A stretch of 64,000 nucleotides of DNA, taken from QYOJ01 sp043810345. Lineage in GTDB: Bacteria; Bacteroidota; Bacteroidia; Bacteroidales; FEN-979. Position numbers and translations under genes: made by a program. The notes beneath the pieces were generated by a model. That model saw only the letters and a list, made by a program, of their open reading frames with translations, was not told where the DNA came from and ran no database searches. Location of the stretch: positions 1 through 64,000 of the forward strand of contig JBDROF010000006.1 in assembly GCA_043810345.1 (NCBI GenBank). The letters are read 5' to 3'. This document shows, one piece after another, positions 45,215-55,089 of this stretch. Every line of letters begins with the position of its first letter. Position 1 is the first letter of the stretch.

Positions 45215-46171
45215 TCAATACAGTTTGCTCCTCTTGACCAGGTAAGGCAGCAGCACCTGTTCAAACCCTCTTTTAATATCGGCCTCCACCAGGTCAATGC
45301 GGTACTGTCCGCACCGGAGCTTCAGCTCCTCCCTGAACCGGCCAACCGCCTCCATGTATTGTTGCTTCACCTCCGAAGGGAAAAGTTTGACCTGCTGTCC
45401 GGTCTCCATGTCGATGAAGCGGTAGGGACGGTTCTCAAAGGAAAAATCAACCTCTTTGGATTGATCCGTGACGTGAAAGAGGACGACTTCATGCCTGTTA
45501 TGCTTCAGGTGCTGGAGCGAGGCAAAGAGTTCATCGGGATCCCGGGTATTTTCAAACATATCGCTGAAGATGACGACCAGGGAGCGTTTATGGATCCGTT
45601 CTGCCAGTTCATGGATGGTATCTGCCACAGCCGTTCTCTTCCTGGTGCCCGGTGATATGGGATGAATCAGCTTCTCCAGCTCCGAAAAGAGGTATTTGTG
45701 ATGGACGTTACTGGATTTGGATGGGGTGTGGAGTTCAATCATGTCTGAAAAAATACTGACCCCGGCAGCATCCCGTTGCTTGCGGAAGAGATAGATCAAT
45801 GCAGCACTGACATAGATGGAAAAGGTGATCTTATTGGGATGGTCAATATCGGGTTTCTCCAGCACGGGGTAGTACATGGAAGAAGAGTTATCGATCAGGA
45901 TCTGGCAGCGCAGGTTAGTCTCTTCCTCATACCTTTTTACATAGAGTCTGTCAGTGCGGCCATAGAGTTTCCAGTCTATGTTGCGGATCGACTCTCCGGA
46001 GTTGTACAACCGGTGTTCGGCAAACTCGACGGAGAATCCATGAAAGGGGCTTTTATGCAATCCTGTGATAAATCCCTCTACCACCTGGCGGGCAAGGAAT
46101 TCCAAGGAGCTGAACTGTTCCAGGCGGGATTGGTCAATGGGGGGAGGAGGCAATTTATAAATGTTTTTCAA
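45215..46171 (-). CDS. DUF58 protein (vWA-like)
   Basis: The 318-residue protein has the DUF58 motif (FAEHRLYNSGESIRNIDWKL) and a von Willebrand-like MIDAS site (ILIDNSSSMYYP; DxSxS). In Bacteroidota such proteins usually belong to MoxR-Bat operons; here no MoxR ATPase is adjacent. The start overlaps trxA by 17 bp. Confidence 0.9.
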   Translation of the reverse strand: MKNIYKLPPPPIDQSRLEQFSSLEFLARQVVEGFITGLHKSPFHGFSVEFAEHRLYNSGESIRNIDWKLYGRTDRLYVKRYEEETNLRCQILIDNSSSMYYPVLEKPDIDHPNKITFSIYVSAALIYLFRKQRDAAGVSIFSDMIELHTPSKSSNVHHKYLFSELEKLIHPISPGTRKRTAVADTIHELAERIHKRSLVVIFSDMFENTRDPDELFASLQHLKHNRHEVVLFHVTDQSKEVDFSFENRPYRFIDMETGQQVKLFPSEVKQQYMEAVGRFREELKLRCGQYRIDLVEADIKRGFEQVLLPYLVKRSKLY

Positions 46172-46472
46172 TTATCCCCTTATACGTAGCCTTGGGGACA
46201 GCTCCCACCTGTTTGTCAACAATCTCTCCATTCTTAAAAAAGAGTACAGTAGGAATATTCCGGACATGGTAAGTAGCTGTGGTAGAGGGGTTTTCGTCAA
46301 CATTTAGCTCTCCGGCCACAATACGGCCTACGTATTCATCTGCCAGTTCATGGATGATGGGGCCTACCATCCGGCATGGTCCGCACCATTCAGCGCTCAG
46401 GTCGACTACGGCGAGCTTGTCAGCTTTGATGACTTTCTCATCAAAATTGGCATCGGTGAAAGATTCAAACAT
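46155..46472 (-). CDS. trxA: Thioredoxin
   Basis: The 105-residue protein has the active site AEWCGPCRM and the cis-Pro loop IPTVLFFKNG. It reduces cytoplasmic disulfides. The gene lies downstream of dnaE. Confidence 0.95.
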   Translation of the reverse strand: MFESFTDANFDEKVIKADKLAVVDLSAEWCGPCRMVGPIIHELADEYVGRIVAGELNVDENPSTTATYHVRNIPTVLFFKNGEIVDKQVGAVPKATYKGIIEKHL

Positions 46473-46511
46473 AGGTTATTCAATTAAGAATTAAGCATTA
46501 CAAAGATAGGG

Positions 46512-49500
46512 TTATTCCTGAGATACACGTACTTCAAGTTCATCAGAATCGGCAAGCTGGTCGATCATCTCTCTTGGGTTCACTTTAAATTTTCTGGAGG
46601 GCAAATCGATCGCCAGTTCAGCATCCTTATCGTAGACGCGGACCCTCAGGCTGCATTTCCCTTTTTTACTTTTTGCCAGTGCATAGGTCTTTTCTATCAA
46701 CTCCGCGTTCAGGTCGCTGAGCTTCACGGTAACTGAGAGATTCTTTGCGTATTTCTCCATCACCTCCGTCAACAGAGTCATGTTCGTGACTTTCACCCGG
46801 AGCTGGTCAGGTGCATCATAGCGGGTCTCTACACGAGCTTTCACGTAAACATACATACCCTCCTCCAGCAGGTGCTTCCATTTCAGGTAATCCTCCGAAT
46901 AGAGAAAGAGGTTCATGGAGTCGAGGTAATCTTCGAGGGTGAATGAGCCATATGGTTTCCCGTTTTTCCCTATCTTATGAGCAGAGGCGATCACAATTCC
47001 GGCAAACGAAACATCCCTATTCCGGAACTCCTTCATATCGGCCTTCAGCTTTTCGAGGGTAACTGTACAGAAACTCTTCATCTCCATGTTGAAATCGTCC
47101 AGCGGATGACCGGTCATATAGAACCCTGTAATCTCTTTTTCATGCTTTAATTGTTCAATCCTCGTCCAGGGATGGCATTCAGGAAGCTGCAATTCGGTCA
47201 TTTCGATCTCCTCATCCTCTCCGAACAGCGACTGCTGAGAGGAGTTCTTCCGGGCTGCGTAATCGGCAGCATGACGGATGACCTTCTCCAGGAAGGTGTT
47301 CTCTTCACCCGGTTCCTGGAAAAAGTACTGGGCACGGTGGGTATGTTCAAACCCATCGAACGCCCCGGCTTTGGCAAGCGCTTCAAGGCAACGTTTGTTG
47401 ACGGTATGGGCATTGACGCGGGTGGTGAGGTCGAAGATGCTGGAGAAGGGTCCGTTTTTCGTTCGTTCCTCTATGATGCTCATCACGGCCGACTCCCCTA
47501 CATTTTTAATTCCTGCCATGCCAAACCGGATCTCCCCTTTTTTATTGACAGTGAATTTCAGCTCGCTCTCATTGACATCCGGTCCCAGCACAGAAAGATG
47601 CATCCGTTTACACTCCTCGATGAAAAGGGTGATCTCCTTCAGGTCAGTGAGGTTACGGCTCAACACTGCAGCCATGAATTCGGCCGGATAGTGTGCTTTT
47701 AGGTAAGCCATCCGGTAGGCTACATAGGCATAACAGGTGCTGTGAGATTTGTTAAAGGCATAATTGGCAAAAGCTTCCCAATCTTTCCAGATCTTGATGA
47801 CGATCTTTTCATCATGCCCGTTTTGTTTACACCCTGCGATGAATTTGGGTTTCAGCTCGTTCATCATCGACTCGATCTTTTTTCCCATGGCCTTACGCAG
47901 CGAGTCGGCCTCCCCTTTGGTAAACCCTGCCAGCAACTGGCTCAGAAGCATCACCTGTTCCTGATACACGGTGATTCCATAGGTGTCCTTCAGGTACTTC
48001 TCCATTTCAGGAATGTCGTAAGAGATCTTCTCCCGGCCATGTTTCCGGTTGATGAACCTGGGGATGTAGTCCATTGGCCCGGGCCGGTAGAGGGCGTTCA
48101 TGGCAATCAGGTCCTCGATCTTATTCGGCTTCAGGTCCCGAAGGTACTTTTTCATCCCGTCCGACTCAAACTGAAAGATCCCGGTGGTTTTTCCCTGGCT
48201 GAATAACTGGTATGTCAGTTCATCATCCAATGGAATGGATTCGATATCAATCGTAATCCCTTTGGAGTTTTTCACATTCCTGACCGCATCGTTGATGATA
48301 GCCAGGGTTTTCAGTCCCAGGAAATCCATCTTCAGCATCCCCACTTTCTCGATATGGTCTCCATCATACTGGGTGACCAGGAGGTCTGACTCTTTCGAAA
48401 CGGTAATCGGGACATGTTCGATCAGGCTGTTTTTCCCGATGATGATTCCACAGGCATGCAGTCCGGTTTGCCGGATGGACCCTTCGAGTGTCTCCGCATA
48501 CTTCAGTGTTTCGGAGACCAGTTTGTTGGCTGACATCCGCAACGCTTTCAACTCAGGAACCTCTTCGTAGGCCTGTCTCAGGGTGATCCCCGGCCTGGAG
48601 GGAACCAGTTTGGTGATGCGGTTGACTTCATCCAGTGGCATCTCGTGTACCCTGGCCACATCGCGGATCGCACCTTTAGCTGCCATCGTTCCGAAGGTGA
48701 TGATCTGGGCTACCTTGTCTTTCCCATACTTCTCCACCACCCATTTGAGCACCTTCTCTCGGCCGTCTTCATCGAAATCGATATCGATATCCGGCATCGA
48801 GATCCGGTCGGGATTAAGGAACCGCTCAAATAGCAGGTGGTACTGCAATGGATCTATATCGGTGATCCGGGTGGCGTAAGCCACCACCGATCCGGCAGCG
48901 GAGCCACGACCCGGGCCTACGGATACGCCCATTTCCCGGGCAGCGTCCAGCAGATCCTGAACGATCAGAAAATAGCCCGGGTAACCCATTTTTTTAATCG
49001 TATCCAGCTCGAAATCGATCCGTTCCCTGATCTCCCCGGTAATCTCCGGATAGCGCCTGGCTGCTCCCTCATAGGTTTGATGCCTCAGGTAAGCGTCGGC
49101 ATCCTCGAAGCCTTCAGGGATGGAAAAATCCGGCATGACCGGATCCCTGTCCAGGGAAAATTTCTCAACCTTCTCCGCGATCTCCAGGGTATGATCAAGT
49201 GCTTCCGGGATATCAGCGAAAAGTTCATTCATCTGCTTGCGCGACTTAAACCACTCCTGACCCGTGTATCGAAGCCTGTTTGTCTCAGTCATCACCTTGC
49301 CGGTATTGATACACAGCAACCGGTCATGTGCTTCAGCATCCTCTTCATGGAGAAAGTGAACATCATTGGTGGCGATCAGTTTGACCCCTGTCGTTCTGGA
49401 GAGTTCAATCAAGGCATTGTTGACCAGCGTTTGCCGCTGAAACACACTCGCATCGCGGGTGGAGTCTGTCACCTGATGGCGAATGAGCTCCAGGTAGAAA

Positions 49501-50009
49501 TCCTCTCCAAATATCTCTTTAAATTCAAGAATGTTTCGTTCTGCCCGCTCCGGATCATCCGCCAGGATAGCTCGTGGGATCTGTCCGGCCAAACAGGCGG
49601 AAGAGGCGATCAGACCCTCGTGAACCTGCTTCAGTAACTCTTTGTCGATCCTGGGTTTGTAATAGTGTCCCTTTGTCCATGCCAGCGAGATCAGCTTCAC
49701 CAGGTTGTAATAACCTGTCCTATTTTTAACCAGCAGGATAAGATGATCTCCCTTTCTGTCAACCACATCCACCTTATCCACCATCCCACGCCTGGCAACA
49801 TAGGTTTCACACCCGATGATCGGAGTGAAATCAGTAAATGCTTTGCAAGTCTGCGTGAACTCCTTCACCCCGAAGAGATTTCCATGATCGGTAACGGCCA
49901 CGCCCCGCATCCCGTCATCGACGGCCTTCTGTACCAAACTCTTGATATGACAGGCTCCATCGAGGATGGAGTAGGGTGAATGCACATGCAAATGGACGAA
50001 ATCCCTCAT
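46512..50009 (-). CDS. dnaE: DNA polymerase III subunit alpha
   Basis: The 1165-residue replicative polymerase starts at MRDFVHLHVHSPYSILDG (50009); a start at 50081 would add 24 unusual residues. It has the PHP domain (HLHVHSPYS, VTDHGN), the polymerase Asp motif (MPDIDIDFD) preceded by GPGRGSAAGS, helix-hairpin-helix and OB regions. It is of the DnaE1 type. Confidence 0.95.
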   Translation of the reverse strand: MRDFVHLHVHSPYSILDGACHIKSLVQKAVDDGMRGVAVTDHGNLFGVKEFTQTCKAFTDFTPIIGCETYVARRGMVDKVDVVDRKGDHLILLVKNRTGYYNLVKLISLAWTKGHYYKPRIDKELLKQVHEGLIASSACLAGQIPRAILADDPERAERNILEFKEIFGEDFYLELIRHQVTDSTRDASVFQRQTLVNNALIELSRTTGVKLIATNDVHFLHEEDAEAHDRLLCINTGKVMTETNRLRYTGQEWFKSRKQMNELFADIPEALDHTLEIAEKVEKFSLDRDPVMPDFSIPEGFEDADAYLRHQTYEGAARRYPEITGEIRERIDFELDTIKKMGYPGYFLIVQDLLDAAREMGVSVGPGRGSAAGSVVAYATRITDIDPLQYHLLFERFLNPDRISMPDIDIDFDEDGREKVLKWVVEKYGKDKVAQIITFGTMAAKGAIRDVARVHEMPLDEVNRITKLVPSRPGITLRQAYEEVPELKALRMSANKLVSETLKYAETLEGSIRQTGLHACGIIIGKNSLIEHVPITVSKESDLLVTQYDGDHIEKVGMLKMDFLGLKTLAIINDAVRNVKNSKGITIDIESIPLDDELTYQLFSQGKTTGIFQFESDGMKKYLRDLKPNKIEDLIAMNALYRPGPMDYIPRFINRKHGREKISYDIPEMEKYLKDTYGITVYQEQVMLLSQLLAGFTKGEADSLRKAMGKKIESMMNELKPKFIAGCKQNGHDEKIVIKIWKDWEAFANYAFNKSHSTCYAYVAYRMAYLKAHYPAEFMAAVLSRNLTDLKEITLFIEECKRMHLSVLGPDVNESELKFTVNKKGEIRFGMAGIKNVGESAVMSIIEERTKNGPFSSIFDLTTRVNAHTVNKRCLEALAKAGAFDGFEHTHRAQYFFQEPGEENTFLEKVIRHAADYAARKNSSQQSLFGEDEEIEMTELQLPECHPWTRIEQLKHEKEITGFYMTGHPLDDFNMEMKSFCTVTLEKLKADMKEFRNRDVSFAGIVIASAHKIGKNGKPYGSFTLEDYLDSMNLFLYSEDYLKWKHLLEEGMYVYVKARVETRYDAPDQLRVKVTNMTLLTEVMEKYAKNLSVTVKLSDLNAELIEKTYALAKSKKGKCSLRVRVYDKDAELAIDLPSRKFKVNPREMIDQLADSDELEVRVSQE

Positions 50010-50174
50010 GGCTGTAAAAGTACTTAAAATCCTTCCGGCGATCGGGCAATGTTGATAAAAATGTACTATCTTTGTTAACAACTATAAAACACCTCCGCAT
50101 CCTTTTTCAACTCCTGATCCTGGTACTATGCTAGTCAGCCTGGCCACACCTGAACCTTGAAGGGTATCATCATA

Positions 50175-50206
50175 TTTGTTTCTTATAATTTAAAGTGCTA
50201 CTTTTG
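50175..50206 (+). promoter_or_regulatory. Promoter of rpsP-rimM
   Basis: TTTG (50175-50178), 20 nt and TACTTTTG (50199-50206) fit the Bacteroidota -33/-7 pattern well. The leader to the rpsP ATG is about 40 nt. Another -7-like box (TATCTTTG) lies at 50067-50074. Confidence 0.65.
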
Positions 50207-50250
50207 CACCCCAATTTCATACACCTAATTTTGCAATTCATTGAAGTAAC

Positions 50251-50976
50251 ATGCCAGCAAAGATCAGATTACAGAGAAGGGGTAAAAAGGGACAACCTTT
50301 TTATCACATTATGATTGCGGATGGTCGTGCACCACGTGACGGAAGATTCATTGAAAAAATTGGCTATTACAATCCTCTGACCAAACCTGCAGAGATTGAG
50401 ATCAATTTTGAGAGCGCCCTTTACTGGTTGCAGAAGGGAGCACAACCCACGGATACGGTCAGAGCCATCCTCTCCTACAAAGGAGTTATGTACAAAAACC
50501 ACCTGCTGAAAGGAGTTCAGAAGGGAGCGTTGACACCCGAACAGGTTGAAGAGAAGTTCCAGGTATGGCTCTCGGAAAAGGAGGCCAGGATCAACTCGAA
50601 AAAGAATGAACAGGAGCTGAGTCTCAAAGAGGCGCACAAAGCTGCCCTCGACCATGAGAAAAAGGTAAACGAAACCAAAGCCCAGGCTCTGGCAAAGAAA
50701 TATGCCAAGGCAAAGAAAGCAGCTGAAGGAGAAGCCGAAGAAGAGGGTCCTGCTGCGAAAGAGGGAGCCACGGAGGTGACCGGGTCTGTAGCGGAACCTG
50801 CGGCCGGAGAGGTGACTGAGGAGGGTGCAAAAGCTGAAGAACCAGCTCCAGAAGAGGAACCAACCCAAGAAGAACCGACCGAAGAAGAACCAACCGGGGA
50901 AGAACCAACCGTGGAAGAACCAACCGTAGAAGAACCAACCGTGGAAGAACCAAAGAAAGAGGAACCGTTGCCGTAA
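50251..50976 (+). CDS. rpsP: 30S ribosomal protein S16 with long acidic repeat tail
   Basis: Residues 1-80 are S16 (RLQRRGKKGQPFYHIMIAD). The 241-residue length is nearly three times the usual size. Residues about 85-160 are rich in Lys, Ala and Glu (helical), and the end has EEPT repeats of five residues (15-bp units at about 50870-50955). Bacteroidota S16 proteins often have an extension, but this low-complexity tail is long. It is followed by rimM. Confidence 0.93.
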   Translation: MPAKIRLQRRGKKGQPFYHIMIADGRAPRDGRFIEKIGYYNPLTKPAEIEINFESALYWLQKGAQPTDTVRAILSYKGVMYKNHLLKGVQKGALTPEQVEEKFQVWLSEKEARINSKKNEQELSLKEAHKAALDHEKKVNETKAQALAKKYAKAKKAAEGEAEEEGPAAKEGATEVTGSVAEPAAGEVTEEGAKAEEPAPEEEPTQEEPTEEEPTGEEPTVEEPTVEEPTVEEPKKEEPLP

Positions 50977-50994
50977 CCCTTGAACTTTGGAGAT

Positions 50995-51519
50995 ATGAAT
51001 CCGGATGATTTCTACTACCTGGGGAAGATACTGAAAAGACATGGGAATCATGGTCATTTGATGGCACTCCTCGAAGTGGACGACGCCAGGGATTACCAAC
51101 ATCTGAAATCCGTTTATGTCGATGTGTCACATGAACGGATTCCTTTTTTTATTGAATCGGTGGAATTGTTGGAAAAGAAAAAGATACTCCTGAAAATTCA
51201 GGATGTGTCCACCCCTGATCACGCCGATGCCTTTGCAGGACGTGAGTTGTATCTGCCCCTCTCCTCCCTCCCTGAACTGGAGGGAAACCGATTCTATTAC
51301 CATGAAGTGAAAGGATTCCTCATCATCGACGAGGTGTTTGGTGAATTGGGGATCATCGAAGATATCCTGGAACTGCCCCGGCAGTCCCTGTTTCAGATCA
51401 GATATCAACATAAAGAGATCCTCATCCCGGTGGTTGATGAAGTGATCCGGGAGGTCAGCCGGGCTAACCAGACCATTTACATCCGTGCACCGGAGGGATT
51501 AATTGACCTTTATCTTTAG
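50995..51519 (+). CDS. rimM: Ribosome maturation factor RimM
   Basis: The 174-residue protein (start MNPDDFYYLGKILKRHG) has the RimM and PRC-barrel domains (DAFAGRELYLPL, then LGIIEDILELPRQ). It binds S19 and helps 30S maturation. A TTG at 50980 is in frame but less likely. Confidence 0.93.
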   Translation: MNPDDFYYLGKILKRHGNHGHLMALLEVDDARDYQHLKSVYVDVSHERIPFFIESVELLEKKKILLKIQDVSTPDHADAFAGRELYLPLSSLPELEGNRFYYHEVKGFLIIDEVFGELGIIEDILELPRQSLFQIRYQHKEILIPVVDEVIREVSRANQTIYIRAPEGLIDLYL

Positions 51520-51546
51520 GAAATAAACAGAATCCATGTAACTTTG
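51515..51546 (+). promoter_or_regulatory. Putative promoter of gdhA
   Basis: TTTA (51515-51518), 20 nt, TAACTTTG (51539-51546), about 40 nt before the ATG at 51588. One change in the -33 box. Confidence 0.45.
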
Positions 51547-51587
51547 CACACGATTTGTTAATTAATTCACAATATAATCGAAGTAAC

Positions 51588-52925
51588 ATGAACATTGAAA
51601 AGATCATGCACGACCTGGAGAAGAAGAATCCGGGTGAAGTGGAGTACTTACAAGCTGTCAGAGAGGTATTGGAGTCCATCGAGGAGATCTATAACGAAAA
51701 TCCCCAGTTTGAATCCGGCAACATCATCGATCGGATCATTGATCCTGACCGGATCTATACGTTCAAGGTAAGCTGGGTTGGCGATAACGGGAAAGTGCAT
51801 GTGAATCGAGGCTATCGCATACAGTTCAACAACGCAATTGGACCGTATAAAGGGGGATTGCGGTTTCACCCAAGTGTGAACCTGAGCATCCTGAAGTTTC
51901 TTGGCTTCGAACAGGTCTTCAAGAACAGTCTGACCACCCTTCCGATGGGCGGAGCCAAAGGGGGTTCAGATTTTGATCCCAAAGGGAAATCCAACGGGGA
52001 GATCATGCGTTTCTGCCAGGGATTCATGCTGGAACTCTGGAAGATCATTGGCCCTGAGACTGATGTCCCTGCCGGAGATATTGGTGTGGGTGGCAGAGAG
52101 ATCGGCTTCCTCTACGGAATGTATAAAAAACTGGCCAGAGAGAACTCCGGTGTGCTGACGGGCAAAGGGCTGAATTGGGGTGGAAGCCTGATCCGTCCGG
52201 AAGCAACCGGTTTCGGAACCGTCTACTTTGCCAATGAGATGCTGAATACCAAAGGAGACTCCCTTACAGGCAAAATCGTGGCCCTCTCGGGGTTCGGAAA
52301 CGTGGCGTGGGGTGCTGCAATAAAAGCAACCGAACTGGGAGCAAATGTTGTAACGATCTCCGGCCCTGACGGATATGTCTATGATCCCGATGGCATCACC
52401 GGTGAGAAGATCGATTACCTCCTGGATCTGAGAGCCTCCAACGAGGATATCGTGAAACCCTATACCTACGAATTCCCCACCGCCCAGTTCCACCAGGGAA
52501 AACATCCCTGGGAAGTGCAGTGCGATATCGCCCTTCCCTGTGCCACACAGAATGAGTTGAACAAAGAGGATGCCCAGCATTTGATCAACAATGGAGTTTT
52601 GTGTGTTGCTGAGGGAGCAAATATGCCCAGTACGCCGGAAGCCGTTGAGCTGTTCCTTGAGAATAAGGTGCTGTTTGCGCCCGGGAAAGCAGTCAACGCC
52701 GGTGGCGTGTCTACATCGGGACTCGAAATGTCACAAAATGCGATGAAGCTCAGTTGGCCGTTAACCGAGGTTGACAGCCGCCTGCAGCAAATTATGAGCA
52801 GCATCCACGAGCAGTGTGTGAAGCATGGAACCGACCCCGACGGCTATGTAAATTATGTCAAAGGAGCCAACGTAGCCGGATTCCTAAAGGTGGCAAACGC
52901 GATGCTGGACCAGGGAATCATCTGA
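51588..52925 (+). CDS. gdhA: Glutamate dehydrogenase
   Basis: The 445-residue hexameric type enzyme links 2-oxoglutarate, ammonia and glutamate. The substrate loop has PMGGAKGGSDFDPKGKS with the catalytic Lys, and the dinucleotide fold shows ALSGFGNVAWGAA. NADP use is likely from similarity to the anabolic type, but the cofactor cannot be read for sure. Confidence 0.95.
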   Translation: MNIEKIMHDLEKKNPGEVEYLQAVREVLESIEEIYNENPQFESGNIIDRIIDPDRIYTFKVSWVGDNGKVHVNRGYRIQFNNAIGPYKGGLRFHPSVNLSILKFLGFEQVFKNSLTTLPMGGAKGGSDFDPKGKSNGEIMRFCQGFMLELWKIIGPETDVPAGDIGVGGREIGFLYGMYKKLARENSGVLTGKGLNWGGSLIRPEATGFGTVYFANEMLNTKGDSLTGKIVALSGFGNVAWGAAIKATELGANVVTISGPDGYVYDPDGITGEKIDYLLDLRASNEDIVKPYTYEFPTAQFHQGKHPWEVQCDIALPCATQNELNKEDAQHLINNGVLCVAEGANMPSTPEAVELFLENKVLFAPGKAVNAGGVSTSGLEMSQNAMKLSWPLTEVDSRLQQIMSSIHEQCVKHGTDPDGYVNYVKGANVAGFLKVANAMLDQGII

Positions 52926-54997
52926 TGGCCTTCGTCTCTCCATTATTCCTCTATGGCCTCTTTGCCCTGGCGATCCCGATCCTGATCCACCTGATCAACT
53001 TCAGGCGGTACAGGAAGATCTGGTTTACCAATGTCAGGTTCCTGGCGGAGATTAAACAGGAGAGCCGGAAACGGTCCCGGCTCAAGCAATGGATCCTGCT
53101 GGCAACCAGGTTGCTGACCATCACCTCCCTGGTCATTGCGTTCGCCCAACCCTACATTCCCTCTCCCCTGCAACCCGAAAAACCACAACAACAACAGGGG
53201 GTCAGCATTTTCGTGGATAATTCGTTCAGCATGGATGCCGTGGGAAGTGAAGGAAAACTTATGGAGACAGCCAAAGCAAAAGCCAGGGAAATTGTGGAGG
53301 CTTACAAACCCTCTGACCGCTTCCAGTTACTCACCAATGATTTTGAAGGAGCCCATCAGCACCTTGTTTCCCGCGATGAGTTTCTGAAATTGCTGGAAGA
53401 GGTCCGGATCTCGCCAGCCTCCCGGAAAATCTCCCAGGTGGTATCGAGACAACAGGACCTTCTTGCAACCTCCCCCCACCTCTCCCGGAATATCTTCCTT
53501 ATTTCGGATTTCCAGGAGGTGACGAGTGATTTCGATCACCTCACTCCCGATACCTCCGCATCCTTTTTTATCCTGCCGCTTGCAGCCAATCGTACCGGGA
53601 ACCTGTACATTGACACGGCCTACTTTGAGTCGGCCGTGCAGCAGCCCGATCAACTTTCGCACCTGCGGGTTCGCATCAGAAATACGGGGTCAGACCGGCT
53701 GGAGAAGATCCCGGTGAAACTGGTGATCAATAACCGGCAAAAGGCGCTAGCCAGCGCCGGAATCGATCCCGGATCGGAAACGGAACTGATCCTTCCCTTT
53801 ACCAACAACAGGAGCGGGATCCAGTCAGGGTACCTGGAGCTCCCTGATTATCCGATTGTTTATGACGACCGGTGTTACCTCAGTTACCCACTTGTTACCA
53901 CCGTTTCAATCCTCTGCATCAACCAGGAGGGCGAGAATCCTTACCTGAATGCCCTCTTTGGGAGCGATTCGGCGTTCCATTTTGTAAACGCCGGGGTGAA
54001 CCGGCTCAACTACTCTTCTTTCGGTGGCTATTCCCTGATCATCCTGAACCAGGTAAACCGTATTTCATCCGGACTGGCCCAGGAACTTACGCGGTTTACC
54101 CTCAACGGAGGAAGTCTGCTGGTCATTCTGCCGGTGGAGATCGACCAGGCTGATTACAGGGGGTTTTTCCATGCCCTTGGAATCCCGGAACCAGAGGATG
54201 CAGATACAGCTCTGCTCCGGGTTTCGCAAATCCGCGTGGAAAGCCAGGTCTACAAGGACGTATTTGAACCAAATGCATCGGGCAGGATTGAACTACCCGC
54301 TAACGCCGATCTTCCCGTGGTCAGCCTGCACTACCCGCTACATCTGACTACCGCCTCCAGGATAGAGCCTTTGCTGCTATTGCAAAACGGTGATGTGCTG
54401 CTGGCCAGGGCGCCCCACGGAAAAGGGGAGGTGTACCTGTTGACCTCTCCTCTTGAACTACGTAATTCAAGCCTGCCGGGACATCTCCTGTTTGTCCCCA
54501 CCTTTTATAAAATCGCTTTACTAAGCCAGCCACGCAGCGATCTCTATTATTTTACCGCAACGAACAAGCCGGTTGAAGTACCTGCTGATACGCTTCAGCA
54601 TGACCTGGTGTTCCGGATCGTAAAGCAGGATTCCGAATTGGTGATCATTCCCGAACTGAGATTCGTGGAGGGAAGAATGCTTCTCTATCCCCATGACCAG
54701 ATCCGGGAAGCCGGCCTCTTCACCCTCTATCTCGGGGAGAAGCCCCTGACCGGTCTTGCCTTCAACTTTCCGCGTACTGAATCTGATCTTCACTGCCTGG
54801 ATCCGGTATCTATCCGGGAGATCCTGGAACGTAAAGAAATCAGATCCTTTGTCCTGCTGCAGGCCGACCACCCTTCGCTGACGAAGGAGATCCGGGAGGC
54901 CGGGCGGGGAAAACCACTCTGGAAACTTTTCATCCTGATCGCCCTCTTCCTTCTCGCTCTGGAGATAGTCATTATTAGACTGTTTCCGAAACAATAG
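52925..54997 (+). CDS. BatA-domain membrane protein with vWA domain
   Basis: The 690-residue protein starts at the ATG overlapping the gdhA stop (TGATG). The N-terminal BatA segment (FLYGLFALAIPILIHLINF) has two helices, then a vWA domain with MIDAS (FVDNSFSMDAV), a long periplasmic or surface part and a last helix (FILIALFLLALEIVII). Related proteins appear in aerotolerance-type operons. A longer frame from 52814 overlaps gdhA and is not used. Confidence 0.87.
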   Translation: MAFVSPLFLYGLFALAIPILIHLINFRRYRKIWFTNVRFLAEIKQESRKRSRLKQWILLATRLLTITSLVIAFAQPYIPSPLQPEKPQQQQGVSIFVDNSFSMDAVGSEGKLMETAKAKAREIVEAYKPSDRFQLLTNDFEGAHQHLVSRDEFLKLLEEVRISPASRKISQVVSRQQDLLATSPHLSRNIFLISDFQEVTSDFDHLTPDTSASFFILPLAANRTGNLYIDTAYFESAVQQPDQLSHLRVRIRNTGSDRLEKIPVKLVINNRQKALASAGIDPGSETELILPFTNNRSGIQSGYLELPDYPIVYDDRCYLSYPLVTTVSILCINQEGENPYLNALFGSDSAFHFVNAGVNRLNYSSFGGYSLIILNQVNRISSGLAQELTRFTLNGGSLLVILPVEIDQADYRGFFHALGIPEPEDADTALLRVSQIRVESQVYKDVFEPNASGRIELPANADLPVVSLHYPLHLTTASRIEPLLLLQNGDVLLARAPHGKGEVYLLTSPLELRNSSLPGHLLFVPTFYKIALLSQPRSDLYYFTATNKPVEVPADTLQHDLVFRIVKQDSELVIIPELRFVEGRMLLYPHDQIREAGLFTLYLGEKPLTGLAFNFPRTESDLHCLDPVSIREILERKEIRSFVLLQADHPSLTKEIREAGRGKPLWKLFILIALFLLALEIVIIRLFPKQ

Positions 54998-55017
54998 TGT
55001 CAAAAAAACGTACACTA

Positions 55018-55036
55018 GTGTCAAAATATTTGACAC
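55018..55036 (+). promoter_or_regulatory. Perfect palindrome upstream of the RiPP locus
   Basis: GTGTCAAA-ATA-TTTGACAC has 8-bp arms. TAGTGTCAAA occurs also at 54995-55004. It could be an operator for a dimeric regulator or part of a terminator. Confidence 0.45.
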
Positions 55037-55056
55037 CTTTAGGTGCTTCCTAAAGG
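55036..55056 (+). terminator. Hairpin after the BatA gene
   Basis: CCTTTAGG and CCTAAAGG pair across TGCTT. A/T-rich sequence follows, but only a weak T-run, so it is a possible terminator. Confidence 0.4.
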
Positions 55057-55072
55057 GAAATTATTTTATATC

Positions 55073-55089
55073 TATCTGTTATACAGATA
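55073..55089 (+). promoter_or_regulatory. Second palindrome upstream of the RiPP locus
   Basis: TATCTGT-TAT-ACAGATA has 7-bp arms. It lies just before TAATTTTG (55094-55101), a -7-like box, so a bound protein would block transcription. Confidence 0.4.

Noticed and set aside
48837..49637. 266-codon frame opposite dnaE
   Set aside because: No recognisable domain, and dnaE on the other strand is complete and clear.
50269..51102. 277-codon frame on the minus strand across rpsP
   Set aside because: It is low-complexity (F, W, L repeats) and is the mirror of the acidic S16 tail.
52814..52924. Longer start for the BatA-like protein
   Set aside because: It would overlap gdhA by 112 bp; the ATG at 52925 gives the normal BatA start MAFVSPLFLYGL.
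55003..55060. Integration site or transposon end near the RiPP locus
   Set aside because: No transposase or integrase and no matching repeat at another border; the inverted repeats fit operators or a terminator better.
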